Shown: positions 1 through 5,829 of the stretch, one piece after another
Numbering within the stretch: position 1 is the stretch's first letter
How the letters are laid out: each line of letters starts with the position of its first letter
Assembly (NCBI GenBank): GCA_903898725.1
Contig: CAIUGQ010000039.1
Span: 1-7,986 of the forward strand
DNA from: an uncultured Burkholderiales bacterium
Lineage (GTDB): Bacteria; Pseudomonadota; Gammaproteobacteria; Burkholderiales; Burkholderiaceae_E
Direction of reading: 5' to 3'
Length of the DNA: 7,986 nucleotides
Notes under the pieces: generated by a model
Databases searched by the model: none
The model's input: the letters and a program-made list of their open reading frames with translations, nothing else
What the model was told of the DNA's origin: nothing
Translations under genes and position numbers: made by a program

Positions 1-534
1 ACCGTCGCCAAGGCGATCGCGAGCTTCGAGCGCACCGTCGTCTCCTCGACCTCGCCCTTCGACCGCTGGCGCGCCGGCGAGGCCACCGCGGTGAGCGATG
101 CGGCCAAGCGTGGCTTCGAGGTCTTCAACGGCAAGGGCAACTGTGCCGCCTGCCACCAGGGCTTCAACTTCACGGACAACGGCTTCCACAACATCGGCAT
201 CAAGGCCGAGGGCGATACGGAAGGGCGCTTCGCGCACCGCCGGGTCAAGGTGCTCAAGGGCGCGTTCAAGACGCCGACGCTGCGCGAGATCGCGCTGACG
301 GCGCCCTACATGCGCAACGGCATGTACGCGACGCTCGAGGAGGTGGTCGACCACTACGACCGCGGCGGCGACGACCTGTCGAACCTCAGCCCGAATATGA
401 AGCCGCTCGGTCTGAGCGCCGGCGAGAAGGCCGACCTCGTCGCGTTCATGAAGACGCTGACGGGAGCGCCGGTTGCGATCGTCGTGCCGCAGCTGCCGCC
501 TGGCCCGGTGACCGCCACGACCGCCTCACGCTGA
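1..534 (+). CDS. Di-haem cytochrome c peroxidase / MauG-family protein, C-terminal part (5' end outside window)
   Basis: The frame is open from base 1 to the TGA at 532-534 (177 codons), so the start lies upstream of the window. The opening residues AIASFERTVVSSTSPFDRW match the inter-haem region of bacterial di-haem cytochrome c peroxidases and MauG relatives. A haem c motif CAACH lies at 142-156. The family block TAPYMRNG follows, its Met (310-312) being the likely distal haem ligand, then TLEEVVDHYDRGG. Only the C-terminal haem domain is visible. Such proteins are periplasmic and either reduce hydrogen peroxide with electrons from small cytochromes or cupredoxins, or oxidise other substrates as MauG does. 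The next genes encode a cupredoxin and a cytochrome c, which are plausible electron donors. A Pro/Thr-rich tail of about 20 residues ends the protein. Family assignment is firm; choosing peroxidase or MauG-like chemistry needs the missing N-terminal half. Confidence 0.9.
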   Translation, partial: TVAKAIASFERTVVSSTSPFDRWRAGEATAVSDAAKRGFEVFNGKGNCAACHQGFNFTDNGFHNIGIKAEGDTEGRFAHRRVKVLKGAFKTPTLREIALTAPYMRNGMYATLEEVVDHYDRGGDDLSNLSPNMKPLGLSAGEKADLVAFMKTLTGAPVAIVVPQLPPGPVTATTASR

Positions 535-568
535 TCCTGCACCCACAAAACCCGCTGCGAGATTCGAG

Positions 569-898
569 ATGACCCACACCAAGACCCTGACCTCCCTGGC
601 CGGCCTGCTGCTGCTCGCCTTCGCGGGCGGCGCCGCCGCTGCCGAGCACATGGTCACGCAGAAGAACAAGGCCTTCGACAAGACCGCGCTCACGATCAAG
701 GCGGGCGACAAGGTCAGCTTCAAGAACGACGACCCGTTCGTCCACAACGTGTTCTCGCTGACCGAGCCGGGCTCGTTCGACCTCGGCACCTACGCCCAGG
801 GCCAGGCCAAGGGCCAGGTGTTCGCCAAGGAAGGCAAGTTCGAGATCGAGTGCGCGATCCATCCCGAGATGAAGCTGCTGCTGACGGTCACCAAGTAA
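569..898 (+). CDS. Small periplasmic cupredoxin (plastocyanin/azurin-like, type-1 copper)
   Basis: This 109-residue protein starts at ATG 569, 34 nt after the peroxidase stop, with only a weak purine-rich stretch (gagattcgag) as ribosome binding site. Residues 1-25 form a signal peptide: a basic start, a Leu-rich core, and an Ala-rich end before Glu26. The mature domain of about 85 residues has the order expected for a mononuclear type-1 copper site: His59 in FVHNVFS, then Cys95, His98 and Met101 in CAIHPEMK. It ends TVTK straight after the last beta strand, so it is a minimal single-domain cupredoxin. It should shuttle single electrons in the periplasm, probably between the neighbouring cytochrome c and the di-haem protein. 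Similar genes beside MauG-like proteins are often labelled methylamine utilization protein, but no methylamine dehydrogenase gene is visible here. It ends in TAA. Confidence 0.88.
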   Translation: MTHTKTLTSLAGLLLLAFAGGAAAAEHMVTQKNKAFDKTALTIKAGDKVSFKNDDPFVHNVFSLTEPGSFDLGTYAQGQAKGQVFAKEGKFEIECAIHPEMKLLLTVTK

Positions 899-926
899 GC
901 GATACGCAACGCAACCGGGAAACGAC

Positions 927-1289
927 ATGCGCACCGCATTGATGTTCGCGATGCTGCTGACCTGCGCCGGCGCGCAGGCGGAGCCCGCGCGCAGTGGCGA
1001 TCAGGTGTTCAAGGCCAACTGCGCGCGCTGCCATGGCGCGCAGGCCGACGGGGACACGCCGATCGCGAAGGTGGTCAAGCCGCCGCCGCCGGACCTCCGG
1101 CGCAGCGGCCTGAGCGAGGCCCAGATCCGCGAGATCGTGACCCACGGCGGCGAAGGCGTGGGCCGCTCGCCGATCATGCCCAACTGGGGCTTCCAGCTGA
1201 GCACCCAGGATATCGATGCCGTCGTGGCCTACGTGAACGGCTTGAAGGGCCGGGTCGATGGAGTCAAGAGTGCAGCCCGTTCGCAATGA
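927..1289 (+). CDS. Mono-haem class I cytochrome c, periplasmic
   Basis: The product is 120 residues. ATG 927 is preceded by CGGGA (916-920) at 6 nt, a reasonable ribosome binding site. Residues 1-18 (ending AGAQA) are a short Sec signal peptide. The single haem site is CARCH at residues 32-36, preceded by the usual GDQVFKANC helix. The axial Met is most likely Met84 in SPIMPNWG, followed by the final helix STQDIDAVVAYVNGLKG. Proteins of this size are soluble electron carriers; this one probably exchanges electrons with the cupredoxin and the di-haem protein upstream. The gene begins 28 nt after the cupredoxin stop, and its 3' end overlaps the SCO gene by 32 nt, supporting one transcript. A proline run (PPPPD, residues 52-56) lies between the haem motif and the Met loop, which is common in this family. 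Confidence 0.9.
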   Translation: MRTALMFAMLLTCAGAQAEPARSGDQVFKANCARCHGAQADGDTPIAKVVKPPPPDLRRSGLSEAQIREIVTHGGEGVGRSPIMPNWGFQLSTQDIDAVVAYVNGLKGRVDGVKSAARSQ

Positions 1290-1881
1290 GCGTCGCCGCG
1301 CGCTGCTGACGGCGCTGGGCGTCGTCGCCGCGTCGGGCTCGATCGGGCTGCACCGTCCGGTCCGGGCGCATGCCGGTCCGCATGGGACCGCCCGGGCACC
1401 GGGCGCCGCCGGCGGCAGTGCGCCGCGCGGCGTGCTGCTCGACCATACCGGCCGGCGCTTCGAGCTGCAGCGACTCGCCGGCCGGCCGTCGCTGCTGACC
1501 TTCGGCTTCACCCAGTGTTCCAGCACCTGCCCGATGTCGCTGGCGACCGCCGCCGAGCTGCTCTCGCGCAGCGGGGCCGATCGCGTGCAGGTGGTGTTCG
1601 TCTCGCTCGAGCCGCTGTCCGACACGCCCGCGCGGCTCGCGAAGTACCTCGAGGCCTTCTCGCCCTCGATCCTCGGCGTGACCGGCGACCCCACGATGAT
1701 CGAGGCGATGGCCGAGGCCTTCCGTGTCGGCATCCAGCGCGGCGGTCCGGAGGGGCTCGCGCACAGCTCGATGTAGTACCTGCTCGACGAGCGGGCGGTG
1801 GTGCGGGCCGTCGCGAAGTACGACGCGCCGGTCGCCGAACTCGAAACCCTGCTGACGCGGACCCGCGTCTCGACCCGGTGA
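1258..1881 (+). pseudogene. SCO1/SenC-type copper chaperone gene interrupted by an in-frame TAG (codon 173 of 207)
   Basis: SCO proteins are membrane-tethered thioredoxin-fold proteins that bind copper and help assemble the CuA site of cytochrome oxidase or act as thiol reductases. From ATG 1258 the protein has a basic N-terminus (ERRRALLTALG, possibly a Tat-like signal or anchor). The copper motif follows, Cys87 and Cys91 in TQCSSTCP, then FVSLEPLSDTPARL and the GVTGDP segment. His169 in AHSSM aligns with the third copper ligand. The next codon, 1774-1776, is TAG. Beyond it the same frame reads YLLDERAVVRAVAKYD and on to TGA at 1879-1881, matching the expected C-terminal strands and helix. 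A truncated 172-residue product keeps all three copper ligands but loses about 34 C-terminal residues. ATG 1258 has GAAGGG at 8 nt; GTG 1270 with GGAG at 6 nt is an alternative. Sequencing error, genuine mutation and readthrough cannot be separated here. Confidence 0.8.
1774..1776 (+). other. Premature amber stop codon inside the SCO gene
   Basis: TAG stands between the HSSM and YLLDE codons, where SCO homologues have an ordinary residue, usually hydrophobic, just before a conserved Tyr-Leu. One base change would restore Leu (TTG), Trp (TGG), Ser (TCG), Gln (CAG), Tyr, Glu or Lys. The base after the stop is T and the local context is not a known strong readthrough signal. No second frameshift or stop is needed to recover the C-terminus, so the lesion looks recent or is a base-call error. 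Confidence 0.85.
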
Positions 1882-1885
1882 GTGC

Positions 1886-3472
1886 ATGAACAACAACAGC
1901 GAACGGACCCAGGCACCGCGACTGGCCCGGATCGGAGCCCGGCTCGGCTTCGCCTTCGGGCTGATGGGCCTGCTGATGCTCGGTCTAGGTGCCTTCAGCG
2001 CCGCGCGGCTGCAGGCGGTGTCGAGCGAGTTCGTCGACGTGCTCGACACGCGGCTGCCGCGCCTGGAGCTGATGCAGTCGGTGCTGGACGACCTGAACGG
2101 CCTGAACATCGCCGCGCGTGACGCGCTCGGCGCGTCGGCCGAGGAGATGACCCCGCTGATCGCGCGTATCGACAAGAGCCGTGAGCAGGTGGGCTCGAAG
2201 GTGCAGCAGCTGCAGGACACCTTCAAGGACGACGGCGAGCTCGGCGCGAAGACCGCCGAGGATTTCGCCACGCACGGCTCGGGAGTGCTGGTCTCGCTGG
2301 TGAAGTTCACGCGGGCGCTTCGCGCGCAGAACAGCGAGGCGGCCACGCGCACGCTGCGCGAGTCCATCCAGCCCCGGCTCAACGGCATGATGGCCGCGGT
2401 CGAGCAGTTCCGGGCCAGTCAGCTCGCCGCGCTGCAGGACGGCAAGACGAAGGTCGATCGCTCGACCCGCTCGGCCCTGATCGCGATCGCCGCACTGATC
2501 GGCGTGGCCCTGGTGGTGGCCGGCGTCGCGAGTCTGCTGATCGCCCGGTCGATCACGCGGCCGCTGAGCGATGCGGTCGATGCCGGCCAGGCGATCGCCG
2601 ACGGCGACCTGCGGGTGCGGCCGGTCTCGGCGGTGCGCCACGAGGCGGGCATGGTGATGGCGGCCCTGCGCGGCATCAGCGAGCGCATCGGCGAGGTGGT
2701 GCGCAGCATCCGCGGCGCGGCCGCACGCATCGACGTGTCGGCGCGCGACATCGTGAGCGGCAGCCAGCGGCTGTCCTCGAGCAGCGCCGAACTGTCGGTG
2801 CGGCTGCACGACTCGGTGGCGGCGATGGGCGAGATCCGCGCGATGGTCGAGGCCAGCGCCGCCGGCGCCCGCCAGGTCGACGCCCGGGCCCGCGAGGCGT
2901 CGGAGCGCGCCAGCGACGGCAAGCGCGAGGTCGACGCGGTGCGCCAGGGCATGCGCGAGCTCGCCGATCAGGCCCGCCGGATCGCCGAGATCATCGGTGT
3001 GATCGACGGCATCGCCTTCCAGACCAACATCCTCGCGCTGAACGCGGCGGTCGAGGCCGCCCGGGCCGGCGAGCAGGGGCGCGGCTTCGCGGTCGTGGCG
3101 GCCGAGGTGCGCAGCCTCGCGACCCGCACCACCGGCTCGTCCGCCGAGATCAGGAAGCTCATCGACTCGTCGGTCGCCCAGGTGACCACCAACGTCGAGC
3201 GCATCGAGCAGGTCGGCGCCAAGATGGACAACATCCTCGGCGACGTCGACGACGTCAGCACGAGCGTGGCGAGCATCTCGGCCGCGCTGGTCCAGCAGCT
3301 CGAGCGGATCGGCGAGGCCGATGCCAACATGGCCGTGCTCGACCGCTCCAACACCGAGACTGGCGCGATGATCGGCGAGCTCGAAGCGATGTCGCGGGTG
3401 CTCGACCAGACCGCGCGCGATCTCTCGGAGCGGGTGTCGGTGTTCCGGGTCCAGGACGCGGCGCACGCCTGA
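1886..3472 (+). CDS. Methyl-accepting chemotaxis protein with periplasmic four-helix-bundle-type sensor
   Basis: This 528-residue transmembrane chemoreceptor has a basic cytoplasmic start, TM1 at about 20-40, and a helical periplasmic region at about 41-195 without Cys that looks like a four-helix-bundle ligand-binding domain. TM2 spans about 197-219, followed by a HAMP domain from about 220 to 272 (RSITRPL onset) and a long cytoplasmic coiled coil. The highly conserved hairpin tip that contacts CheA and CheW lies at residues 373-412 (IDGIAFQTNILALNAAVEAA through GRGFAVVAAEVRSLA). Methylatable Glu/Gln sites are likely on the flanking helices. The C-terminus (RVQDAAHA) lacks the NWETF-type pentapeptide that tethers CheR/CheB in enteric receptors. 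ATG 1886 is 4 nt after the second SCO stop, with GGTGAG as a possible ribosome site. The operon context suggests it senses a redox-related or metal-related signal, which is inference; the sensor domain itself gives no ligand. Confidence 0.95.
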   Translation: MNNNSERTQAPRLARIGARLGFAFGLMGLLMLGLGAFSAARLQAVSSEFVDVLDTRLPRLELMQSVLDDLNGLNIAARDALGASAEEMTPLIARIDKSREQVGSKVQQLQDTFKDDGELGAKTAEDFATHGSGVLVSLVKFTRALRAQNSEAATRTLRESIQPRLNGMMAAVEQFRASQLAALQDGKTKVDRSTRSALIAIAALIGVALVVAGVASLLIARSITRPLSDAVDAGQAIADGDLRVRPVSAVRHEAGMVMAALRGISERIGEVVRSIRGAAARIDVSARDIVSGSQRLSSSSAELSVRLHDSVAAMGEIRAMVEASAAGARQVDARAREASERASDGKREVDAVRQGMRELADQARRIAEIIGVIDGIAFQTNILALNAAVEAARAGEQGRGFAVVAAEVRSLATRTTGSSAEIRKLIDSSVAQVTTNVERIEQVGAKMDNILGDVDDVSTSVASISAALVQQLERIGEADANMAVLDRSNTETGAMIGELEAMSRVLDQTARDLSERVSVFRVQDAAHA

Positions 3473-3492
3473 GGCGCGCCGCGGGCGGGGTG

Positions 3493-3507
3493 CGGGGCAC
3501 CTCCCCG
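3493..3507 (+). terminator. Possible weak hairpin after the chemoreceptor gene
   Basis: CGGGG and CCCCG form a 5-bp stem around the loop CACCT, 20 nt after the MCP stop. No T-run follows, so intrinsic termination would be poor. A perfect 8-bp palindrome GGCGCGCC sits at 3473-3480 immediately after the stop. In DNA this GC-rich such dyads also arise by chance. Confidence 0.2.
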
Positions 3508-3508
3508 G

Positions 3509-3535
3509 GTGACCCGGAAGCGCCGCGCATAGGCT
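3509..3535 (+). promoter_or_regulatory. Candidate promoter for the BLUF gene
   Basis: GTGACC (3509-3514, 4 of 6 matches to the -35 consensus) is followed after 15 nt by TAGGCT (3530-3535) as a -10-like hexamer. The pair lies about 60 nt before the proposed BLUF start, in the only AT-richer patch of the gap. The spacer is short, so the call rests mainly on position and on the contrast with the surrounding GC. Confidence 0.25.
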
Positions 3536-3595
3536 ATCGTGCGGCCCATGCATCGCGCGGACGCACTGCGTGGCATCTTCAGGAGCGCCCCGCCC

Positions 3596-4066
3596 ATGGT
3601 CCCCACCCCCCGATCGCAGGATGCGCACGACGACGACGTGCCGCTGCTGCTGTTCCAGACCACCTACTGCAGCCGGGCGGCCGCGGACGTCGACGATGCC
3701 GCCGTCGAGCGCATCCTCGCGGCTGCGCACGAGCGCAACCCCCGCCTCGGCATCACCGGGCTCCTGGTCTTCGGGGGCGGCATCTTCTTCCAGTGGCTCG
3801 AGGGCCCGCGCGATGCGGTGGCCGAGCTGATGGCGATGATCCGCGGCGACGGTCGCCATGATTCGGTCGTCACGCTGAGCGAGACCGAGGAGGTCCGCGA
3901 GCGGCTGTTCCCCGAGTGGGACATGGAGCGGGTCAGCGCCGAGGACATCCGCGAAGTCCTCGCCGATGCGCACGCCGGCGCCGGGGATGCGCGCAGCCAG
4001 GCGACCCTGTCGGCGATGCTCGAGCAGCTCGAGCATGGTGCGCTGAGCGAGCTCGGCCGCGGCTGA
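3596..4066 (+). CDS. BLUF-domain blue-light photoreceptor (FAD-binding), stand-alone
   Basis: The product is 156 residues from ATG 3596. I chose this start because AGGAG (3581-3585) lies 10 nt upstream and the domain begins about 15 residues in; upstream GTG 3539 and ATG 3548 would add only an unconserved lead. BLUF signature residues are present: Tyr24 in TTYCSRA (the Tyr that hydrogen-bonds near the flavin), Asn48 in ERNPRLGITGLL, Gln66 in GIFFQWLEG (the switching Gln), the DGRH segment, and Met110 in LFPEWDM. This is a short-type BLUF protein with no fused output domain. Residues 112-156 form a charged, probably helical tail (SAEDIREVLADAH..., LSAMLEQLEHGAL) that could carry the signal to a partner. 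Known short BLUF proteins control motility, biofilm or second-messenger enzymes through partners; the adjacent chemoreceptor makes a motility link attractive but unproven. Confidence 0.92.
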   Translation: MVPTPRSQDAHDDDVPLLLFQTTYCSRAAADVDDAAVERILAAAHERNPRLGITGLLVFGGGIFFQWLEGPRDAVAELMAMIRGDGRHDSVVTLSETEEVRERLFPEWDMERVSAEDIREVLADAHAGAGDARSQATLSAMLEQLEHGALSELGRG

Positions 4067-4068
4067 GC

Positions 4069-4112
4069 CCGCGGTCGACCCTGCGGTCGACCCGCAGTCG
4101 ACCCTGCCGCGG
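4069..4112. repeat. Palindromic GTCGAC repeat cluster / possible bidirectional terminator between convergent genes
   Basis: Three near-identical units lie head to tail: GCGGTCGACCCT (4071-4082), GCGGTCGACCC (4083-4093) and GCAGTCGACCCT (4094-4105). Each contains the palindrome GTCGAC. The middle can fold as CTGCGG, loop TCGAC, CCGCAG (4081-4097, 6-bp stem), flanked by outer CCGCGG arms at 4069-4074 and 4107-4112. It starts 2 nt after the BLUF stop and ends 11 nt before the stop codon of the opposing gene, where a shared terminator would be expected. There is no T-run. Confidence 0.45.
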
Positions 4113-4123
4113 CCGGCGCCCGT

Positions 4124-4381
4124 CTAGCGCGGCGCGCTGATGTCCGGGTCGCGCAGCATCACCGGTTCGCGCGCGCCCGCCGCCAGGCGGGTGCGCACCG
4201 CCGCGTCGATCTCGCCGGCGTGCTGCGTGTAGGTCGACAGCGGGTCGTCGCTGCCGCTGGTGGGGTGGTACCGATAGTGCAGCGTGGCCTTGCCGATCGA
4301 GGCGCCCACCGGCACCCCATCGACGCTGACCCAGAAGAAGACCTTGGCCGAGCCGGGGTCGTAGTAGGGGGCTTGGGACAT
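4124..4381 (-). CDS. Small conserved-looking hypothetical protein (possibly DUF1488-like)
   Basis: I do not recognise this gene with certainty. From ATG 4381 it encodes 85 residues starting MSQAPYYDPGSAKVFFWVSV. The first half is beta-like (VFFWVSVDGVPVGASIGKATLHYRY). The second half is a helix (HAGEIDAAVRTRLAAGAR) followed by EPVMLRDPDI. A short beta half with a VDG turn, then a helix ending in a small basic/acidic tail, resembles the DUF1488 family, but I cannot confirm it without a profile search. There is no signal peptide, membrane segment or Cys pair. A GTG at 4462 that overlaps the upstream TGA would add 27 residues of Arg/Gly/Pro-rich sequence; I prefer the internal ATG because folded-looking sequence begins there, although its ribosome site (GCAGG) is weak. 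It ends in TAG. It lies 77 nt after the thiamine-diphosphate enzyme pair and could be cotranscribed. Confidence 0.6.
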   Translation of the reverse strand: MSQAPYYDPGSAKVFFWVSVDGVPVGASIGKATLHYRYHPTSGSDDPLSTYTQHAGEIDAAVRTRLAAGAREPVMLRDPDISAPR

Positions 4382-4458
4382 GGGGCCTGCGGTGTGGGGC
4401 GTGACGGAGGCCGATCGTGCGCCTTTCGGCGGTCCGCGTCCATGCAAGGCCCTCGGGC

Positions 4459-5115
4459 TCACATCGGCGGCAGTCCCAGGGCCTGGCGGAACCGGGTCTT
4501 CAGGTAGGCGCCGTCGCGCGGCGGCAGGGCGCGCGGCACCTCCTCGCTGCGGATGAACACCTGCGCGAACGCCGGCCCCTCCCGGGCCGCGATCCGCCGC
4601 GCCAGCGCGTCGACCTCGTCGATCGACCGGATCTCGTCGGCGCGGGCGATGCCGCAGGCGCGCGCGACCTCGGCGAGCCGCGTGCCCAGGCTGGTGTGGC
4701 TGCGCTGCATGCCGGTCTCGCCGAAGTGCCCGTTGTCGAGCACCACGATCGTCAGGTTCGCCGGCTGCTGCGCGGCGACGGTCGCCAGGCCCCCCATGCC
4801 CATCAGCGCCTCGCCGTCGCCGGTCACCACCAGCACCGGGCGGCTCGGCTGCGCGAGCGCCAGGCCCAGGGCCAGGGGCGTGGCGCCGCCCATCGCGCCC
4901 CAGAGGTAGAAGGTGCGCTCGCGGTCGCCGGCGGCGAACGCGTCGTAGCTCGGCGAGCCGAGCCCGGTGACCACCAGGGCCTCGGGGCAGGCCGCGAGCA
5001 GTCGCGCGACGAATGCGCGCCGATCGATGCCGGCGGACTGCGTGCCGCCCTCCGCCGACATGCCGCTGCCGCCTGTTCCGCCCGTGCCGATCGCCGTCAT
5101 GCCGTCCTCGCTCAT
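4459..5115 (-). CDS. Thiamine-diphosphate decarboxylase, beta subunit (ComE-like, TPP-binding C-terminal domain)
   Basis: The product is 218 residues. ATG 5115 overlaps the alpha subunit stop as ATGA, implying translational coupling. The thiamine-diphosphate/Mg2+ motif begins with GDG (residues 99-101, VVTGDGEALMG) and closes with Asp127-Asn128 in VVLDNGHFGETG, the usual GDG-x(25-27)-(D/N)N spacing. Upstream, GLGSPSYDAF and LWGAMGGATPLALGLALA match the pyrophosphate-side segment of two-subunit sulfopyruvate (ComE) or phosphonopyruvate decarboxylases. With the alpha partner it should form an active site at the subunit interface and decarboxylate a short 2-oxoacid in the cytoplasm. The first 30 residues are an odd Gly/Ser/Thr-rich leader (GTGGTGGSGMSAEGG) with internal Met6 and Met19 as alternative starts; folded sequence begins near IDRRAFVARLL. 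The family call is firm; substrate is inferred. Confidence 0.85.
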   Translation of the reverse strand: MSEDGMTAIGTGGTGGSGMSAEGGTQSAGIDRRAFVARLLAACPEALVVTGLGSPSYDAFAAGDRERTFYLWGAMGGATPLALGLALAQPSRPVLVVTGDGEALMGMGGLATVAAQQPANLTIVVLDNGHFGETGMQRSHTSLGTRLAEVARACGIARADEIRSIDEVDALARRIAAREGPAFAQVFIRSEEVPRALPPRDGAYLKTRFRQALGLPPM

Positions 5116-5648
5116 TTCGCCACCCACTGCTTGCGTCCGATCAGCCGCTGCGAGAGCAGCACCGCGACCCGCTGGCCGCCGCGGAACGCGGCGTCGAGCG
5201 CCGCGCCGACCACGTCCTCGACCTCCTCGGCGGTGTTCGCGCGATGCACGGCGAGGCCCATCAGCTCGAGCGCGCCCTGGGTGGCGCGGCCCATCGGGCA
5301 CTGCCAGGGGTTGAACTCGGCGTACTCCCCGCGCATCGTCACGAGCGTGACGAAGGGGAAGTCGCCGCTCTGCAGCAGCGACAGCATGTTCACGCAGTTG
5401 CCCACGCCGCTGCTCTGCATCAGCAGCACCGCGCGTTCGCCGCCCAGCCAGGCCCCCGCGGCCAGCGCCACGCCTTCCTCCTCGGTGGTGAGCACGATGC
5501 CGCGCATCGCGGGGTCGGCCTGCACGCGGCGGATCACGTGGGCGTGTCCGGCGTCGGGCACGTAAGCCACCTGCCGCACGTCCGCCTCCTTGAGGAGGGT
5601 GAAGATGCGTTCCTGCCAGGGCTGCGGCGCCGGCTGGGTCGTCGTCAT
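5112..5648 (-). CDS. Thiamine-diphosphate decarboxylase, alpha subunit (ComD-like, Pyr domain)
   Basis: The product is 178 residues from ATG 5648, with GGAG 10 nt upstream. It is the pyrimidine-binding half of a split thiamine-diphosphate enzyme. TTEEEGVALAAGAWLGG (residues 54-70) holds the catalytic Glu that activates the cofactor (one of Glu56-58). MQSSGVGNCVNML (77-89) and LVTMRGEYAEFNPWQ (102-116) are characteristic of sulfopyruvate decarboxylase alpha (ComD) and phosphonopyruvate decarboxylase relatives. Length is normal for a ComD-type subunit. Together with the beta subunit it would decarboxylate a 3-sulfo-, 3-phosphono- or related 2-oxoacid to the aldehyde. It is the first gene of the minus-strand unit, downstream of a candidate promoter at 5711-5740 and divergent from a YihU-like dehydrogenase. 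A fused benzoylformate or acetolactate-type enzyme is excluded by length and by the split. Confidence 0.85.
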   Translation of the reverse strand: MTTTQPAPQPWQERIFTLLKEADVRQVAYVPDAGHAHVIRRVQADPAMRGIVLTTEEEGVALAAGAWLGGERAVLLMQSSGVGNCVNMLSLLQSGDFPFVTLVTMRGEYAEFNPWQCPMGRATQGALELMGLAVHRANTAEEVEDVVGAALDAAFRGGQRVAVLLSQRLIGRKQWVAK

Positions 5649-5710
5649 GTCGGGGAGTCTCCGCGGTCGGTCCGTCGGGCGGCCGCACCGTGATGGCGGC
5701 GCCCGCCCCG

Positions 5711-5740
5711 ATGGTAGGGCGGCGTGCGCGGGCGTGTCGA
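5711..5740 (-). promoter_or_regulatory. Candidate sigma70 promoter for the alpha/beta decarboxylase unit
   Basis: Read on the minus strand, TCGACA (5740-5735, 5 of 6 matches to the -35 box) is followed after 18 nt by TACCAT (5716-5711, 4 of 6 to the -10 box). This places the transcript start near 5704, about 55 nt before the alpha ATG. A dyad at 5700-5724 (CGCC-c-GCCC / GGGCGGCG, 8 paired bases with one bulge, loop cgatggta) covers the -10 and could be an operator, though GC-rich dyads are common here. Confidence 0.4.
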
Positions 5741-5778
5741 ATCGGGTGCCGTTGCCGCGCGGGTCCCGCGTTCCGGTC

Positions 5779-5784
5779 TACGCT
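5779..5784 (+). promoter_or_regulatory. Candidate -10 element for the YihU-like dehydrogenase gene
   Basis: TACGCT follows CGGTC in the AT-richer patch 45 nt before ATG 5830. The best -35-like hexamer, TTGCCG (5752-5757), is 21 nt away, too far for a normal sigma70 promoter, so only the -10-like hexamer is proposed. A strong ribosome binding site GGAGGAG (5821-5827) sits directly before the start codon and decides it. Confidence 0.25.
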
Positions 5785-5829
5785 TGCGGCTTCGACGACA
5801 GCGCCGCACGCCGGCGCCCGGGAGGAGAC

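Noticed and set aside
1774..1776. Amber codon recoded as pyrrolysine or another amino acid
   Set aside because: Another gene in the window appears to use TAG as its normal stop (4124-4126), no pyl genes are visible, and SCO proteins are not known to need such a residue.
1985..4036. Long minus-strand open frame (683 codons) antisense to the chemoreceptor and BLUF genes
   Set aside because: Its translation is Arg/His/Asp/Ala-rich with no family motifs, and it lies opposite two clear genes. It is a typical high-GC shadow frame.
4382..4462. GTG 4462 as the start of the small minus-strand gene, overlapping the beta-subunit TGA
   Set aside because: The overlap is attractive for coupling, but the added 27 residues are Arg/Gly/Pro-rich and look like translated spacer. 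Kept only as an alternative.
4417..5565. Long plus-strand open frame opposite the decarboxylase genes
   Set aside because: No motifs, Arg/Ala/His-rich composition, and fully antisense to two clear thiamine-diphosphate enzyme subunits.
5590..5829. N-terminal extension of the dehydrogenase to an in-frame start at 5590
   Set aside because: It overlaps the alpha subunit on the other strand and adds non-family sequence before the Rossmann motif. ATG 5830 has a strong GGAGGAG site and gives the normal family length.
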